Origin: JBBTCX01 sp038043045
Lineage (GTDB): Bacteria; Planctomycetota; Phycisphaerae; UBA1845
DNA: 64,000 nt
Direction: 5' to 3'
Assembly: GCA_038043045.1 (NCBI GenBank)
Contig: JBBTCX010000081.1
Coordinates: 1-64,000, forward strand
The notes under the pieces are model-generated. The model worked only from the letters and a program-made list of their open reading frames with translations, had not been told where the DNA came from and made no database searches. Positions 8,439 to 17,124 of the stretch are shown one piece after another; positions within the stretch are counted from its first letter, which is position 1; the number at the start of each line of letters is the position of its first letter. A program made the position numbers and the translations under genes.

Positions 8439-11216
8439 CTACGGGGCCGGGGAATACCGATACGCGGCGTTGGCCACGGGGTTGTTCGTGATCCCTTTGT
8501 ACGCGATTTGCAACAGCCCGATCGCATAACCCGTGTTCTTGACTCCTAAGTCGCCGCTGTTGTCCACATACTCCCAGTTCCAAATGGCATCTTCGACCGT
8601 CGCGAGTTCGCTGGCGGAGACACTGTTGTTGCAAGTTCCACCACCCGGACAATCAAAAGGCGCGGTTCCGGTGCAAACGAGCCCGTTTCTCGAACCACCC
8701 GCACAGATCTTAGTTGCCCAATAGGGATTGACCCCAGCACCTGTGATAGGATCGAGCAGTCGAAACGCGCCTGCGGCGTTGAGCGCCAACTCAAGCAAAT
8801 CCAATAGTCCGCGCGTTTCGTCTTGGATACCTTCCGTAAGAAGGTCGCCATCATAGTTTCCATTGGCCGTGATGTTGATGGCCGTTGCACCTGGGTGGCA
8901 GGCCGCCGAAGCACAGGTGTTGGCAACGTTTTCAAACCCAGTCGCATGGTCTTTCAGGCGGAAGGTGTGCCCTCCGACTTTGCCCACTTCCGGACCGGAA
9001 GATGGTCCCATCGCCATGTGGCAAGTCGTGCAACCGATTCCCGCGTTGGTGGTATGGTTGGAGTTCGAAAGCTCGTAGGCCGTACCGTCGAAACTGGTGA
9101 CGCCATTCACGCCTTCGAGCATCACTCCACCTGAGAGATAGTGAATAGTTGTGACACCCGGCGGGTTGGGAATTGGAGGTTGTCTTCTACCGTTGTGGCA
9201 AGAAACGCAAGTCGCGCCCGGTCCCGCGTCCGTGATGATCTGCCCGGAAGGAAGGGTTACCTCATCATAGATCCTGAGCATCGATTCATCTTGCGATCCT
9301 CCGTGCGTGTTGTGGCACACCAAGCAGTCCACAACCCGAAGGTCTCCGCGCTGTGATGCCGCCGCTACGCCATTGGAGAAGTCAATGTAGCCAAATCCGG
9401 AGTGGCACTGCCTGCAAGCACTCCGGTTCGACAACGACCAATCATAATGGATGAACGGATCGGCCTGTGTGTCCGCATGTCCCGCGATGCTCCATTGCTC
9501 CACGATATCTGTGTGGCATTCGCCACATAGGGTCGGGTCCATCGCGGTCAGTCGTTTCATCGCCGGCGGATTGGGTGACGTTTGAGCAAGCAGGTGGTCA
9601 CCTCCCGCACGGTAGAGTTCTCTTCGCATATAGTTCACCAGCGGAGCGCATTGCGCGTTGGTTTGACAAACGGAGTTGTGGAACGGGCCACCTTGGCAAA
9701 TCCCACCGGCGCAAAGCCCACTTTCCGTGCTTTGGTGCGGATCATGGCAGGTGGCGCAGCGAACATTGCCGTTATCCAAATGGAGAGCGAGATCACTTTG
9801 CGGATCCAAGTCTTCCGCTGCAACGCCCCACGGATGTGAATTCTCATCGGTACCTGGTCCGATCCAGGCGCTTCCGGCAATCTTGCCCGCTGAGTGACAG
9901 GACTGGCACAGGTTTTCTTGTCCCGCCGAGGTCAGCATTCCGCCGGGCGCGCCGTCTAGACCATGGCATCGTCCGCACCGGTTGGCAATGTCGAGAATAT
10001 GCGGGGCATTGACTCCGGGGTGTTCGGCGACCACTCGGTCGTCATCGAGAAAGTCGTTGACGGTTCCGGCACCGAAGTTTGCGACCGCTATCTGGAGGTC
10101 TTTGATGTTTAGGGATCGATCGTGGTTGAAATCCAAGCTTTTGCGATAGTCGCCGGCGCGCATGGCGGTGACGATTTCAGCGGGATTGTCTGGAAAAACC
10201 GGATGAGGTCTGTTCTTCGACATTCGAGCGCCACGATCGTCGGCTTCCGTGCCGGGACCTTCCCCTCCAGATCCCGGCGCGTCAACCGAAGTTGTTGCGA
10301 CAGACGAACCGGTTGTACAAAGCAGGCTAAACACTTCCACGGCACTGTTGTTCGTGTCGGCCACGAACAAGCGCCCTGCACTATTTATCATGACATCGCA
10401 TGGCACTCTTACTTGGCCCGTGGCCGCGCCAAAGTTGACCAGCGGCTCGTGGTTGGTCCCCAATTCCCGTCCCGTTGCGCTGAACACCCGCACTGTTCCC
10501 ATGAGCGCGTCGGATATGTAAATGTTGCTGCACGCATCCACAGCCACACCTTCGCTTCGGGCAAACCAAGCGATTTCGCCAAACGCGGAATAGAGAAGTC
10601 GATACCCGAACTTGAAGAGCACGGTACCGTTGGGGTCGAATACTTGCACCCTAAAGTTGTCGGCGTCCGTGACGATCACGTGGTGGAGGGCGGAATCTAT
10701 AGCGATGGCTTGGGGCGAGATGTACTGGCCTAGACCGGGCCCTCCCATGCCCCATGAGCGTACCAGCGTCCAACTGGGTGGGGCTGTCTCACGAAATACC
10801 AGGACCCGATTCGCGCCGGCATCCACGACGTACAACTCCAGTGCGACGGAATCAAAGGCCAGACCGTTCGGTGCGGTCATGGTTAAAGGCGACGGGTTCA
10901 CCGTTCCCGCCGAAACCAAGGCGGAACTGTAAACACCAACAGCCCCGTCGTCCCGGGATAGAAAGATTCGCCCATCCGAATGGGTCGCAATCCCGATCGG
11001 TCGCCCTGCCACAGTCACGGTGCTGACAAATGCACCAGTCGCGTCGAACTGGACGACTTGGTTGGTGGGAGGATCAGTGACATAAACTCCTCCTCCTGTT
11101 GCGGGCGCCAATCGCGCCGGATACTGCAAATTCGTGGCGATCGTCGCTACATGGTCTACTTCAGATGTTTGCCCAAGCGTAGCGGAAACCAACAGCAACA
11201 CACATGCGGTTGTCAT
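8439..11216 (-). CDS. Chimeric exported protein: NHL propeller + dockerin-like module + 9-haem cytochrome
   Basis: This 925-residue protein has a short signal peptide (cleavage near ATLGQ). Residues about 20-290 form an NHL propeller (YISPQAIAIDSALHHVIVTD, RVPCDVMINSAGRLFVADT). A single calcium-loop module follows (LDFNHDRSLNIKDLQIAVANF), then about 500 residues with eight CXXCH motifs (CGRCH, CQSCH, CATCH, CGECH, CRQCH, CLVCH, CVSCH, CTTCH) and one CX4CH (CASAACH). Two extra Cys clusters (CAGGICQGG... and CAGGSRNGLVC...DCPGG..C) are not haem sites and may be disulfide-bonded. The Shine-Dalgarno sequence AGAGGAG lies ahead of the ATG at 11216. The fusion of propeller and cytochrome parallels the separate propeller and cytochrome genes downstream, which supports a physical association of these two protein types. 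Confidence 0.88.
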   Translation of the reverse strand: MTTACVLLLVSATLGQTSEVDHVATIATNLQYPARLAPATGGGVYVTDPPTNQVVQFDATGAFVSTVTVAGRPIGIATHSDGRIFLSRDDGAVGVYSSALVSAGTVNPSPLTMTAPNGLAFDSVALELYVVDAGANRVLVFRETAPPSWTLVRSWGMGGPGLGQYISPQAIAIDSALHHVIVTDADNFRVQVFDPNGTVLFKFGYRLLYSAFGEIAWFARSEGVAVDACSNIYISDALMGTVRVFSATGRELGTNHEPLVNFGAATGQVRVPCDVMINSAGRLFVADTNNSAVEVFSLLCTTGSSVATTSVDAPGSGGEGPGTEADDRGARMSKNRPHPVFPDNPAEIVTAMRAGDYRKSLDFNHDRSLNIKDLQIAVANFGAGTVNDFLDDDRVVAEHPGVNAPHILDIANRCGRCHGLDGAPGGMLTSAGQENLCQSCHSAGKIAGSAWIGPGTDENSHPWGVAAEDLDPQSDLALHLDNGNVRCATCHDPHQSTESGLCAGGICQGGPFHNSVCQTNAQCAPLVNYMRRELYRAGGDHLLAQTSPNPPAMKRLTAMDPTLCGECHTDIVEQWSIAGHADTQADPFIHYDWSLSNRSACRQCHSGFGYIDFSNGVAAASQRGDLRVVDCLVCHNTHGGSQDESMLRIYDEVTLPSGQIITDAGPGATCVSCHNGRRQPPIPNPPGVTTIHYLSGGVMLEGVNGVTSFDGTAYELSNSNHTTNAGIGCTTCHMAMGPSSGPEVGKVGGHTFRLKDHATGFENVANTCASAACHPGATAINITANGNYDGDLLTEGIQDETRGLLDLLELALNAAGAFRLLDPITGAGVNPYWATKICAGGSRNGLVCTGTAPFDCPGGGTCNNSVSASELATVEDAIWNWEYVDNSGDLGVKNTGYAIGLLQIAYKGITNNPVANAAYRYSPAP

Positions 11217-11435
11217 TTCTCGTTCTCCTCTTTCAGAGCCCTCAAGTCGCTCAAATTCATCGAGTTCGAGCTAAGATCTCCTGAACTGAAGCCCGAACTT
11301 CTCTCTAGAGGATTATCATAGCAAACGGCGTACCACGATCTGTAGTGACGGGGATCGCGTATGCCCATCTGCAACGCGACAATCGGGCGGCGAACCATAT
11401 TGAGTCCTCTATTTGATGCATGGATGGGTCTTAAT

Positions 11436-12293
11436 CTACGGAAAGAAAAAGCTGCGGTAGAATTGAAAAGACTCGAAATCCATCAAGTCGACATCCGAAT
11501 CTAGATCGAAATCAAAGATTCGGCAATCCTGGCCGGCAATAGTTCCTGGTCCAGCAAAACAGCTGGTGAATGCGCGAAAGTCAACGGGATCAACGTCTCT
11601 GTCTAGGTCGGAATCTCCAGGAACGGCCAAATCGACCGTTAGGGTTGGCTTCGATTGGGGTTCAGAATCAACCGCATCGATAAAAACTTGATTAAGCAAC
11701 TCGAACGTAGCTGGATTTACTTGGCATCGAAACGCCACCCGGAAGATTTTTTGGCCTAACGTGTCGTTCACAACTCTACTTGCGTCAAACGTCCGATAAG
11801 TTGGAGATTGAAACGGTGCGATTAGGGTACTGCCGATCAGTTTCGCGGGTTCTTTATTAAAATCAGTTGGATTCTCAAGGAGATCCGCAGGGTAGGAATA
11901 AACGTGGAAGTCCGTATCGGCAGCCGGAAACCGAGGTGCTCCACGTAAGAGAACGGTCCATTTGGCTGTGATAGGTAGAGAGGTCGGGATCGTCGCCAAG
12001 TTGTATTCAAAGACGACGCGATGCTCGACGTTGACGGAATCGGAACCTCGATTGAGTGTGATAGTACCCTCATAACTAGATTGATTGAAGGACCAATCCC
12101 AGTCGTCGGCAACACCATCGAAAGATCCGTAGTTTCCGCCGTCAGCTAACGTCCCATCTGCTTGGGGTGAAACGGTAATCGCGCCGGCAATCTTGAGGTT
12201 TGCGACGTTGCCGATGGCAATGGCCACGCAAGTGAACGCAAGCTTGGCTCGAAGCCCGATTGCGGTTGATTTTTCGAATGATCGCGAACTCAC
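11436..12293 (-). CDS. Secreted protein with C-terminal dockerin-like calcium loops
   Basis: This 285-residue protein has a signal peptide (about residues 1-38) and a beta-rich domain with no recognised family. The C-terminal 65 residues hold two loops, GDSDLDRDVDPVDFRAFTSC and FDFDLDSDVDLMDFESFQFY, which match the planctomycete dockerin-like pattern. Two cysteines between the loops (CFAGPGT...QDC) are typical of that variant. A GTG start at 12293 is supported by GGAGGAG six bases upstream. It is divergent from the cytochrome at 12484 and precedes the 8439-11216 gene by 219 bases, in which no further gene is convincing. The function is unknown; extracellular placement is inferred from signal and calcium loops. 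Confidence 0.8.
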   Translation of the reverse strand: MSSRSFEKSTAIGLRAKLAFTCVAIAIGNVANLKIAGAITVSPQADGTLADGGNYGSFDGVADDWDWSFNQSSYEGTITLNRGSDSVNVEHRVVFEYNLATIPTSLPITAKWTVLLRGAPRFPAADTDFHVYSYPADLLENPTDFNKEPAKLIGSTLIAPFQSPTYRTFDASRVVNDTLGQKIFRVAFRCQVNPATFELLNQVFIDAVDSEPQSKPTLTVDLAVPGDSDLDRDVDPVDFRAFTSCFAGPGTIAGQDCRIFDFDLDSDVDLMDFESFQFYRSFFFP

Positions 12294-12483
12294 CGACTCT
12301 CCTCCGTGGTATTGTATAGGTAAGTTTCATCATTTCTCATACCGTAACCCCTACATTTCTTCATGGACGGCTCGTAAGAGTCGCATGGGTTTCTTATAGG
12401 CCTTCGGTGACGGCTTGGAATTCGCATGTCCCCATAAGCTCTGAATCTGACTCTGCGGGATATCGTAATCTCCGTACAGACCT

Positions 12484-13383
12484 ATGGGATTATTCAGAGC
12501 GTCATCCTTTGGAGGGGATGGCATTTTCCTGCCGAGGCGGTGGTGCGGACGATTACACAACGACCGCGCCATTTCACGCACTTTCGGTTTGGCGGGATCG
12601 CGTGTTCGCTTGGGCAGCCTGTTTGGTGCAAATCCATTAGGCGTTGGGATTCTGTTGGTCTTGTTTCTTGGACTCCCGATCGGGAGTCTTTTAGCGTGGA
12701 CCTCTTCAAGTGCTCAGTCCAACGGCCGATGGCTGGGCCATGGGCCGGGAGACATGAATCATCCGGTCTTTGTGGTCCCGACCGCAGCGGTGCGGGTGCC
12801 TTCGGACTGGCCATTGGACGCAAATGGGGCCATTACATGTCTGACTTGCCACACTCGTATACCAGGGCGGGACGAAACCGCACGAATTGAGTTGCGAGGC
12901 TTTGACGAAGGCGAAGTGGGCGGTAACCCGGTGAGTTTTTGCGCGGTTTGCCATCAGGTTGATGGATTTCGCTCGGCATCAGGGACGCACTGGTTGGCCA
13001 ACGCCAAAGCGCATATTCATGTTTCGTCTGATGAGTCTCAAGGTTGGGGTGGTCGATTGGATGACGAGTCGCGACGGTGTTTGGGGTGCCACGATGGGGT
13101 TGGCGCCGGCGAAACAAGCTACGAAACGGGGCACAACCAACATAACGGCGCGTTCGGTGGTGACGGGCGAAACCACCCGGTTGGGATCGCGTACCCACGC
13201 GGAGGGAAGGATCGAAACGGAATCAGGTACCACATACCGGCGACACTTCCAAAGTCCGTTCGCCTTCCCGGTGGGACGGTAGGATGCGTCTCTTGTCACG
13301 ACCTTTACTCGGCGGAACCGATGTACCTCAGTGTTCGCATCGAGGGGTCGGCCCTCTGTTTCACATGCCATGACATGAATTGA
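12484..13383 (+). CDS. Exported 5-haem c-type cytochrome
   Basis: The reading frame holds five CXXCH motifs (CLTCH, CAVCH, CLGCH, CVSCH, CFTCH) after a hydrophobic export segment (GVGILLVLFLGLPIGSLLAW). The doubled-CXXCH context is seen in GNPVSFCAVCH, RNHPVGIAYP and ALCFTCHDMN. The start is uncertain: the ATG at 12484 has no Shine-Dalgarno sequence and gives a 55-residue leader before the hydrophobic stretch; a TTG near 12589 would give a more normal signal. If the later start is right, roughly 295 bases from 12294 hold only the divergent promoter region. Lack of a haem-spacing repeat beyond five sites makes it one of the smaller carriers in the island. Confidence 0.82.
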   Translation: MGLFRASSFGGDGIFLPRRWCGRLHNDRAISRTFGLAGSRVRLGSLFGANPLGVGILLVLFLGLPIGSLLAWTSSSAQSNGRWLGHGPGDMNHPVFVVPTAAVRVPSDWPLDANGAITCLTCHTRIPGRDETARIELRGFDEGEVGGNPVSFCAVCHQVDGFRSASGTHWLANAKAHIHVSSDESQGWGGRLDDESRRCLGCHDGVGAGETSYETGHNQHNGAFGGDGRNHPVGIAYPRGGKDRNGIRYHIPATLPKSVRLPGGTVGCVSCHDLYSAEPMYLSVRIEGSALCFTCHDMN

Positions 13384-13387
13384 ATGG

Positions 13388-13618
13388 TCAGGGAGCTTGC
13401 AAGGGTCTGACCCCGGCAAAAACGATGTCGAGAGCGGCGTTGACCACCCCGCGGACCCCGGTCTCGAAAGCGTCCACGACGACATTTTGGGCATCGACGA
13501 TGACATTTCGAAACTCCGGGCGGCAGCCGCCGATCGCCGTTACCATTGATATGCACACCGCAGCCACAGTCGCTCCGCCAAGACCTCTGCTTCGACTCCC
13601 ACGAATTTTTCTTTTCAC
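13388..13618 (-). CDS. Small putative lipoprotein
   Basis: This 76-residue frame has a basic N-terminus (MKRKIRGSRSRG), a hydrophobic stretch and a lipobox-like AIGGC near residue 32. The mature part of about 44 residues is mostly aliphatic (VIVDAQNVVVDAFETGVRGV) and could form one amphipathic helix. It lies in antisense orientation between two plus-strand cytochrome-linked genes and converges with the 5-haem cytochrome gene (four bases apart). The pattern of tiny lipoprotein with V/A/F-rich tail is a recurrent type in planctomycete genomes, but no function is known. The signal architecture is the main support; a chance frame cannot be excluded. Confidence 0.55.
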   Translation of the reverse strand: MKRKIRGSRSRGLGGATVAAVCISMVTAIGGCRPEFRNVIVDAQNVVVDAFETGVRGVVNAALDIVFAGVRPLQAP

Positions 13619-13850
13619 AAAAAAACTCCACTATCCGGGCAATTATCTTCAACGGCACGCATTTTGCCCAGGTCCTTCCAGGCCAGGAAGTGGCGGTGAG
13701 CAAATTGAATGCCACTGCTTGACGATTTTCTACCTATGGGTTGTAGTTTACCAAGGCGTCTTTGGAAACGGAACCGCGCCCGGCTCGCTCGATGCGTATG
13801 TAACTTTTCCAAAGAGTGCGCAGGTGGTCTTTTTACAGGCGGACAGAATC

Positions 13851-15056
13851 GTGGTTGGATGCAGATTTGACGTTTTGGTTTCCTCGGTGGTCTTTTTTGG
13901 TGTCTTATGGTGCTGGCCAGCGGCAGCGATCGCTCAGCATTCGAGTCATCCCACGCACCCGCCCATGTCGGACACGCTGCTTTTTCTGCGGATAGAGCGG
14001 GATGCCGCGACAGGAATTCCAGCAAAAGATGTCCCCTTGGTCTTGACGTCAGCTGAAGCGGAAAAGGAGTTGAATCAGAGCGTTGAATGGGCCGAGGGTG
14101 AGCCGCCTTTGCGGTTGATCCGGTATTTGCCGCATGGCACACTTGAACAAACCGCGTTGCCCGCCGACGGAGAATCCGCTCGTCCGGCGGTAGAGTTGGT
14201 GATCGAGGGTCCGACCCAATCCGTTCGACGTTGGCTTTTGGCCGATGATCCGGCACGAAATCGATTAACGAGTTATATCGGGACTTGGCGGTTCATATCG
14301 ACTGGAGATCGCCAGGGTCGGGACGATTTGTTACGCCAGTTTGAAACGGAATTTGAACGTGAACCGCAATTGCTGGTCAGCCGGCCCAGCGGTGACCCCG
14401 AGCATCGACTACCCTTACGAATCGACACGAGGCAGGCGATTGAGGAATTGGGCAGCACCGTTCGCGTGCTGCGGTTTTTCCCTGATTATTCGTTGGATCG
14501 AGAAAAGTCCGGTGGGGGAGAGGGCCCGGTGAACCGGTCTCAACAGCGCCGCAATCCCGCAGTGTTGGTCGAGATTGCCAAGGATGGTCGCACGGAGCAG
14601 CGATGGGTGTTTGCCAAGTTCCCGAGGTTTGGACCCAAAGAGGGGGATCAACTCCCAATTCGTATCGTACTGGATTGTCCCGTCGAAAGTTCCGGAACCA
14701 CGCCGGATTTTGTTCTAGTTTCCATGGCCGGGAAAGAGTTGGAGCGCTGGGCTCGATATTCGGGGAGAACCACAAGTTCTCCACTGGCGCTGCGGGAATC
14801 CGTGGAAATTTCCGGGTCGCAATATACGTTTCAAGTCGTGAATTTTTTAGCGGCCGCTCTTTTGAGTGAAGATTATAAGAGCGCGGAATCGGGGACGGGT
14901 GTTTCCGCATTGCAGGTGGAAGTACCCGATCGATCCGGGGGTTCGTCACGGATTTGGCTTGCTCTGGGGGAATCGAAGACCACCGTTGGTTCAGCCGGGG
15001 CGATTTCCCTTCTTTTTCATGCAAAATCCGCGGATAGCCGTGGAGGGCATCCGTGA
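13851..15056 (+). CDS. Exported protein of unknown function in the cytochrome operon
   Basis: The open frame starts much earlier, but codon pattern and a signal-like segment (LVSSVVFFGVLWCWPAAAIAQ) place the start at GTG 13851 (preceded by AGGCGGA) or TTG 13875. The mature protein of about 375 residues is beta-rich, with no CXXCH, no membrane segment and no family I can name. Repeated elements (RLPLRIDTRQAIEELGSTVR; GDQLPIRIVLDCPVES; SPLALRESVEISGSQYTFQV) suggest several similar beta domains. The 3' end overlaps the 11-haem cytochrome start by four bases (GTGA), so the product is probably needed together with that cytochrome. A role as an electron-transfer partner, a ResB-like assembly factor or a structural component is possible; none is supported by motifs. 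Confidence 0.7.
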   Translation: MVGCRFDVLVSSVVFFGVLWCWPAAAIAQHSSHPTHPPMSDTLLFLRIERDAATGIPAKDVPLVLTSAEAEKELNQSVEWAEGEPPLRLIRYLPHGTLEQTALPADGESARPAVELVIEGPTQSVRRWLLADDPARNRLTSYIGTWRFISTGDRQGRDDLLRQFETEFEREPQLLVSRPSGDPEHRLPLRIDTRQAIEELGSTVRVLRFFPDYSLDREKSGGGEGPVNRSQQRRNPAVLVEIAKDGRTEQRWVFAKFPRFGPKEGDQLPIRIVLDCPVESSGTTPDFVLVSMAGKELERWARYSGRTTSSPLALRESVEISGSQYTFQVVNFLAAALLSEDYKSAESGTGVSALQVEVPDRSGGSSRIWLALGESKTTVGSAGAISLLFHAKSADSRGGHP

Positions 15057-16063
15057 ACCTTTGGGTGAAGTTCGGGATTTCGTGTTTGAGCATTTTGTTG
15101 ACCGAGGGTTGGGCTGTCGCACAGACTCCGGGTAGATATGCGGGGAATTGTACGGACTCGGCCTGTCACAAGGGGTTGACGGAACTCAAAGTCGTTCATG
15201 CGCCGATTACGCAGGGGGCTTGTGATGCCTGCCATGAATCGATCGCCGGCGAAGAACACAAGTTTCGCCTCGCAAGAACTGGAGGCGAGCTCTGCACGGA
15301 ATGTCATGAAGATGTCACCAAGGACCTGCCGTTTGTCCATGGTCCGGTAGCGGTCGGGGCATGCACGGCCTGTCATCAAGCACATTCGTCCAATCTTGCC
15401 CATCTTCTAGTCCGTGAAGAAAAAAACTTGTGTGTGGAATGCCATTCAGCCATTCAAGAGCGCTTGGGAACCGGCAGCCATGTTCATCGTCCGGTAAGCG
15501 AAGGATGTCTCGGTTGCCACCAGGGACACGGGGCCAAGAACAAGATGATGCTCTCCACAGAAGCCCCAAGGCTTTGTTTGGACTGTCACGGCGAGATTGA
15601 GACGTTGCTATCTGACAATCCGCATCAACACGGGCCGGTGGGGAAAGGGGAATGCGCCGCTTGTCACGATCCGCACGGGAGCGTGAATGCGGCGTTGCTC
15701 GCTCAGGATTACCCGCCCAAGTTCTATGCTCCATTTGTAGAAAAGGCCTATTCGCTTTGTTTCGAGTGCCATGAGTCCGAGGCTTTCACGGAAAAACTGA
15801 CCGATAAAGCCACCGGATTCCGAGACGGAACGAGAAATCTGCACTATTTGCACGTGAATCAGAGCGTCAAGGGGCGAACCTGCCGTGCCTGTCACGACCC
15901 CCATGCCACAAAAAATTCCAAACAAATCCTGGAAAGCGTTCCGTTTGGCACTTGGAAAATCCCTTTGAACTTCAAGGAAACCGAGATTGGGGGTTCTTGT
16001 GCACCGGGTTGCCACAAACCCGCGACGTACAAACGGACAGAGACAGCGGGCGTATCACCCTAA
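15053..16063 (+). CDS. Periplasmic 11-haem c-type cytochrome
   Basis: This 336-residue protein has a signal peptide (about residues 1-24, GWAVAQ) and eleven putative haem sites: a first CX4CH (CTDSACH), nine CXXCH (CDACH, CTECH, CTACH, CVECH, CLGCH, CLDCH, CAACH, CFECH, CRACH) and a terminal CX3CH (CAPGCH). Regular HGPV..GxCxxCH repeats (FVHGPVAVGACTACHQAH, HQHGPVGKGECAACHDPH) mark tandem duplication of a two-haem unit, as in doubled-CXXCH / NrfB-like wires. The GTG start overlaps the preceding stop. With no membrane anchor it is a likely soluble shuttle between the inner-membrane quinol oxidases encoded downstream and outer-membrane components. No terminal reductase motif is visible. Confidence 0.92.
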   Translation: MNLWVKFGISCLSILLTEGWAVAQTPGRYAGNCTDSACHKGLTELKVVHAPITQGACDACHESIAGEEHKFRLARTGGELCTECHEDVTKDLPFVHGPVAVGACTACHQAHSSNLAHLLVREEKNLCVECHSAIQERLGTGSHVHRPVSEGCLGCHQGHGAKNKMMLSTEAPRLCLDCHGEIETLLSDNPHQHGPVGKGECAACHDPHGSVNAALLAQDYPPKFYAPFVEKAYSLCFECHESEAFTEKLTDKATGFRDGTRNLHYLHVNQSVKGRTCRACHDPHATKNSKQILESVPFGTWKIPLNFKETEIGGSCAPGCHKPATYKRTETAGVSP

Positions 16064-16291
16064 GTCACGCTTACGCCGTCCCTTTTGAACGCAACATGAG
16101 CCGACCAGCACCACAAACAATCCTCGGCGCTCTTTGAAACTACCCTCAAGGACTCGAAAACCGCTGGATCGCAAGTGGCACGCAACATGCCGAGTGATTC
16201 CCGGATAGCGCGTTCGCGGTATTGGTCGTGAACGGACGTGGAAAAGGGCGAGGGCGGCGGCGTATGATTCTATGTCGGGCCCGGAAGCAAG

Positions 16292-16298
16292 AAGGAGG
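16292..16298 (+). promoter_or_regulatory. Strong Shine-Dalgarno site that fixes the start of the 4-haem cytochrome
   Basis: AAGGAGG lies six bases before the ATG at 16305. The frame is open from 16272, but this site together with the MKRLSWLLPAAG signal peptide shows that translation begins at 16305. Confidence 0.85.
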
Positions 16299-16304
16299 AT
16301 TAAC

Positions 16305-16949
16305 ATGAAGCGGTTAAGTTGGCTACTTCCAGCGGCGGGGATGTCCATCTTGGCCGTGGTAGCTTTGGGGCAGATTGTACCGGGTGATCCAGCCAGCTAC
16401 CCGTCGGTCAACGTAGTGAATACGCCTCACAATTTGAATAACTATCCGGGAGTAAATATTCCGGGCAACCAGGTGTGCCTACCGTGTCACACCCCACACA
16501 ATGCTTTGTTGTCCGGTGATAAGAATGTGCTGTGGAACCACGCGGAGACGACACAGACGTTCGTGATGTACAAGAGTACGGCCGGTCAGCCGGAAGGACC
16601 CAGCAAATTGTGCCTGAGCTGCCATGACGGCGTGACCGCCATCGACAATTACGGCGGAAACGGCGGAACGGGAATCGTCATCACCGGGCGGGCAGCGCTT
16701 GGAACGGATCTTTCGAACGACCACCCGATCGGTGTGGCCTACCCCACGGCTTTGCCGACAGAATACCGCGACCCGAGTTCGTTTGCCCCAGGAATCGGCG
16801 GCGGACCGGGAGTGCGCCTGGTGGAGATCAACAGCGTGGAGCGAGTGGAATGCACCTCGTGCCACAACGTGCACAACAATGGATTGGGCAATTTCCTTCG
16901 AGTACCGATTCAAGAAAGCTATCTTTGTCTGCAATGCCATAACAAATGA
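16305..16949 (+). CDS. Exported 4-haem c-type cytochrome
   Basis: This 214-residue protein has a signal peptide (MKRLSWLLPAAGMSILAVVA) and four CXXCH motifs: CLPCH (in VCLPCHTPHNALLS), CLSCH (KLCLSCHDGVTAIDN), CTSCH (VECTSCHNVHNNG) and CLQCH. The same contexts open the 12-haem cytochrome at 78-1787 (VCIFCHAPHN, KLCLSCHDGT, LGTDLSDDHPI), so the two share an N-terminal module. This suggests that the 12-haem protein grew by adding units to such a tetrahaem, or that both bind the same partner. The gene is set off by 240 bases upstream and is followed by an intrinsic terminator, so it may be its own transcript. Confidence 0.9.
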   Translation: MKRLSWLLPAAGMSILAVVALGQIVPGDPASYPSVNVVNTPHNLNNYPGVNIPGNQVCLPCHTPHNALLSGDKNVLWNHAETTQTFVMYKSTAGQPEGPSKLCLSCHDGVTAIDNYGGNGGTGIVITGRAALGTDLSNDHPIGVAYPTALPTEYRDPSSFAPGIGGGPGVRLVEINSVERVECTSCHNVHNNGLGNFLRVPIQESYLCLQCHNK

Positions 16950-16984
16950 TGTGACGGACAGTTACGCCTGCCCGATGATCATCG

Positions 16985-17024
16985 AACCGCACTCTGCCGG
17001 ACGTTCGGACCGTGCGGTTTTTTT
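16985..17024 (+). terminator. Rho-independent terminator after the 4-haem cytochrome
   Basis: AACCGCAC (16985-16992) pairs with GTGCGGTT (17012-17019), and a run of seven T begins at 17018. The loop contains a second short complementary pair. It lies 35 bases after the stop codon of the 4-haem cytochrome. Confidence 0.8.
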
Positions 17025-17124
17025 GTCGCCACCCGCGTACCAAGAAACCGCTTGTTCATGGCTCTGGGCCGTTCCTCATTCTGCGGATAGGCTGCCCTTG
17101 GGGCCTGCGCTATGCACGAGATGA

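Noticed and set aside
11213..11398. Minus-strand frame of 61 codons overlapping the start of the 9-haem chimera
   Set aside because: Composition is unlike a protein of known type, and the chimera has its own good Shine-Dalgarno sequence inside it. No domain or signal.
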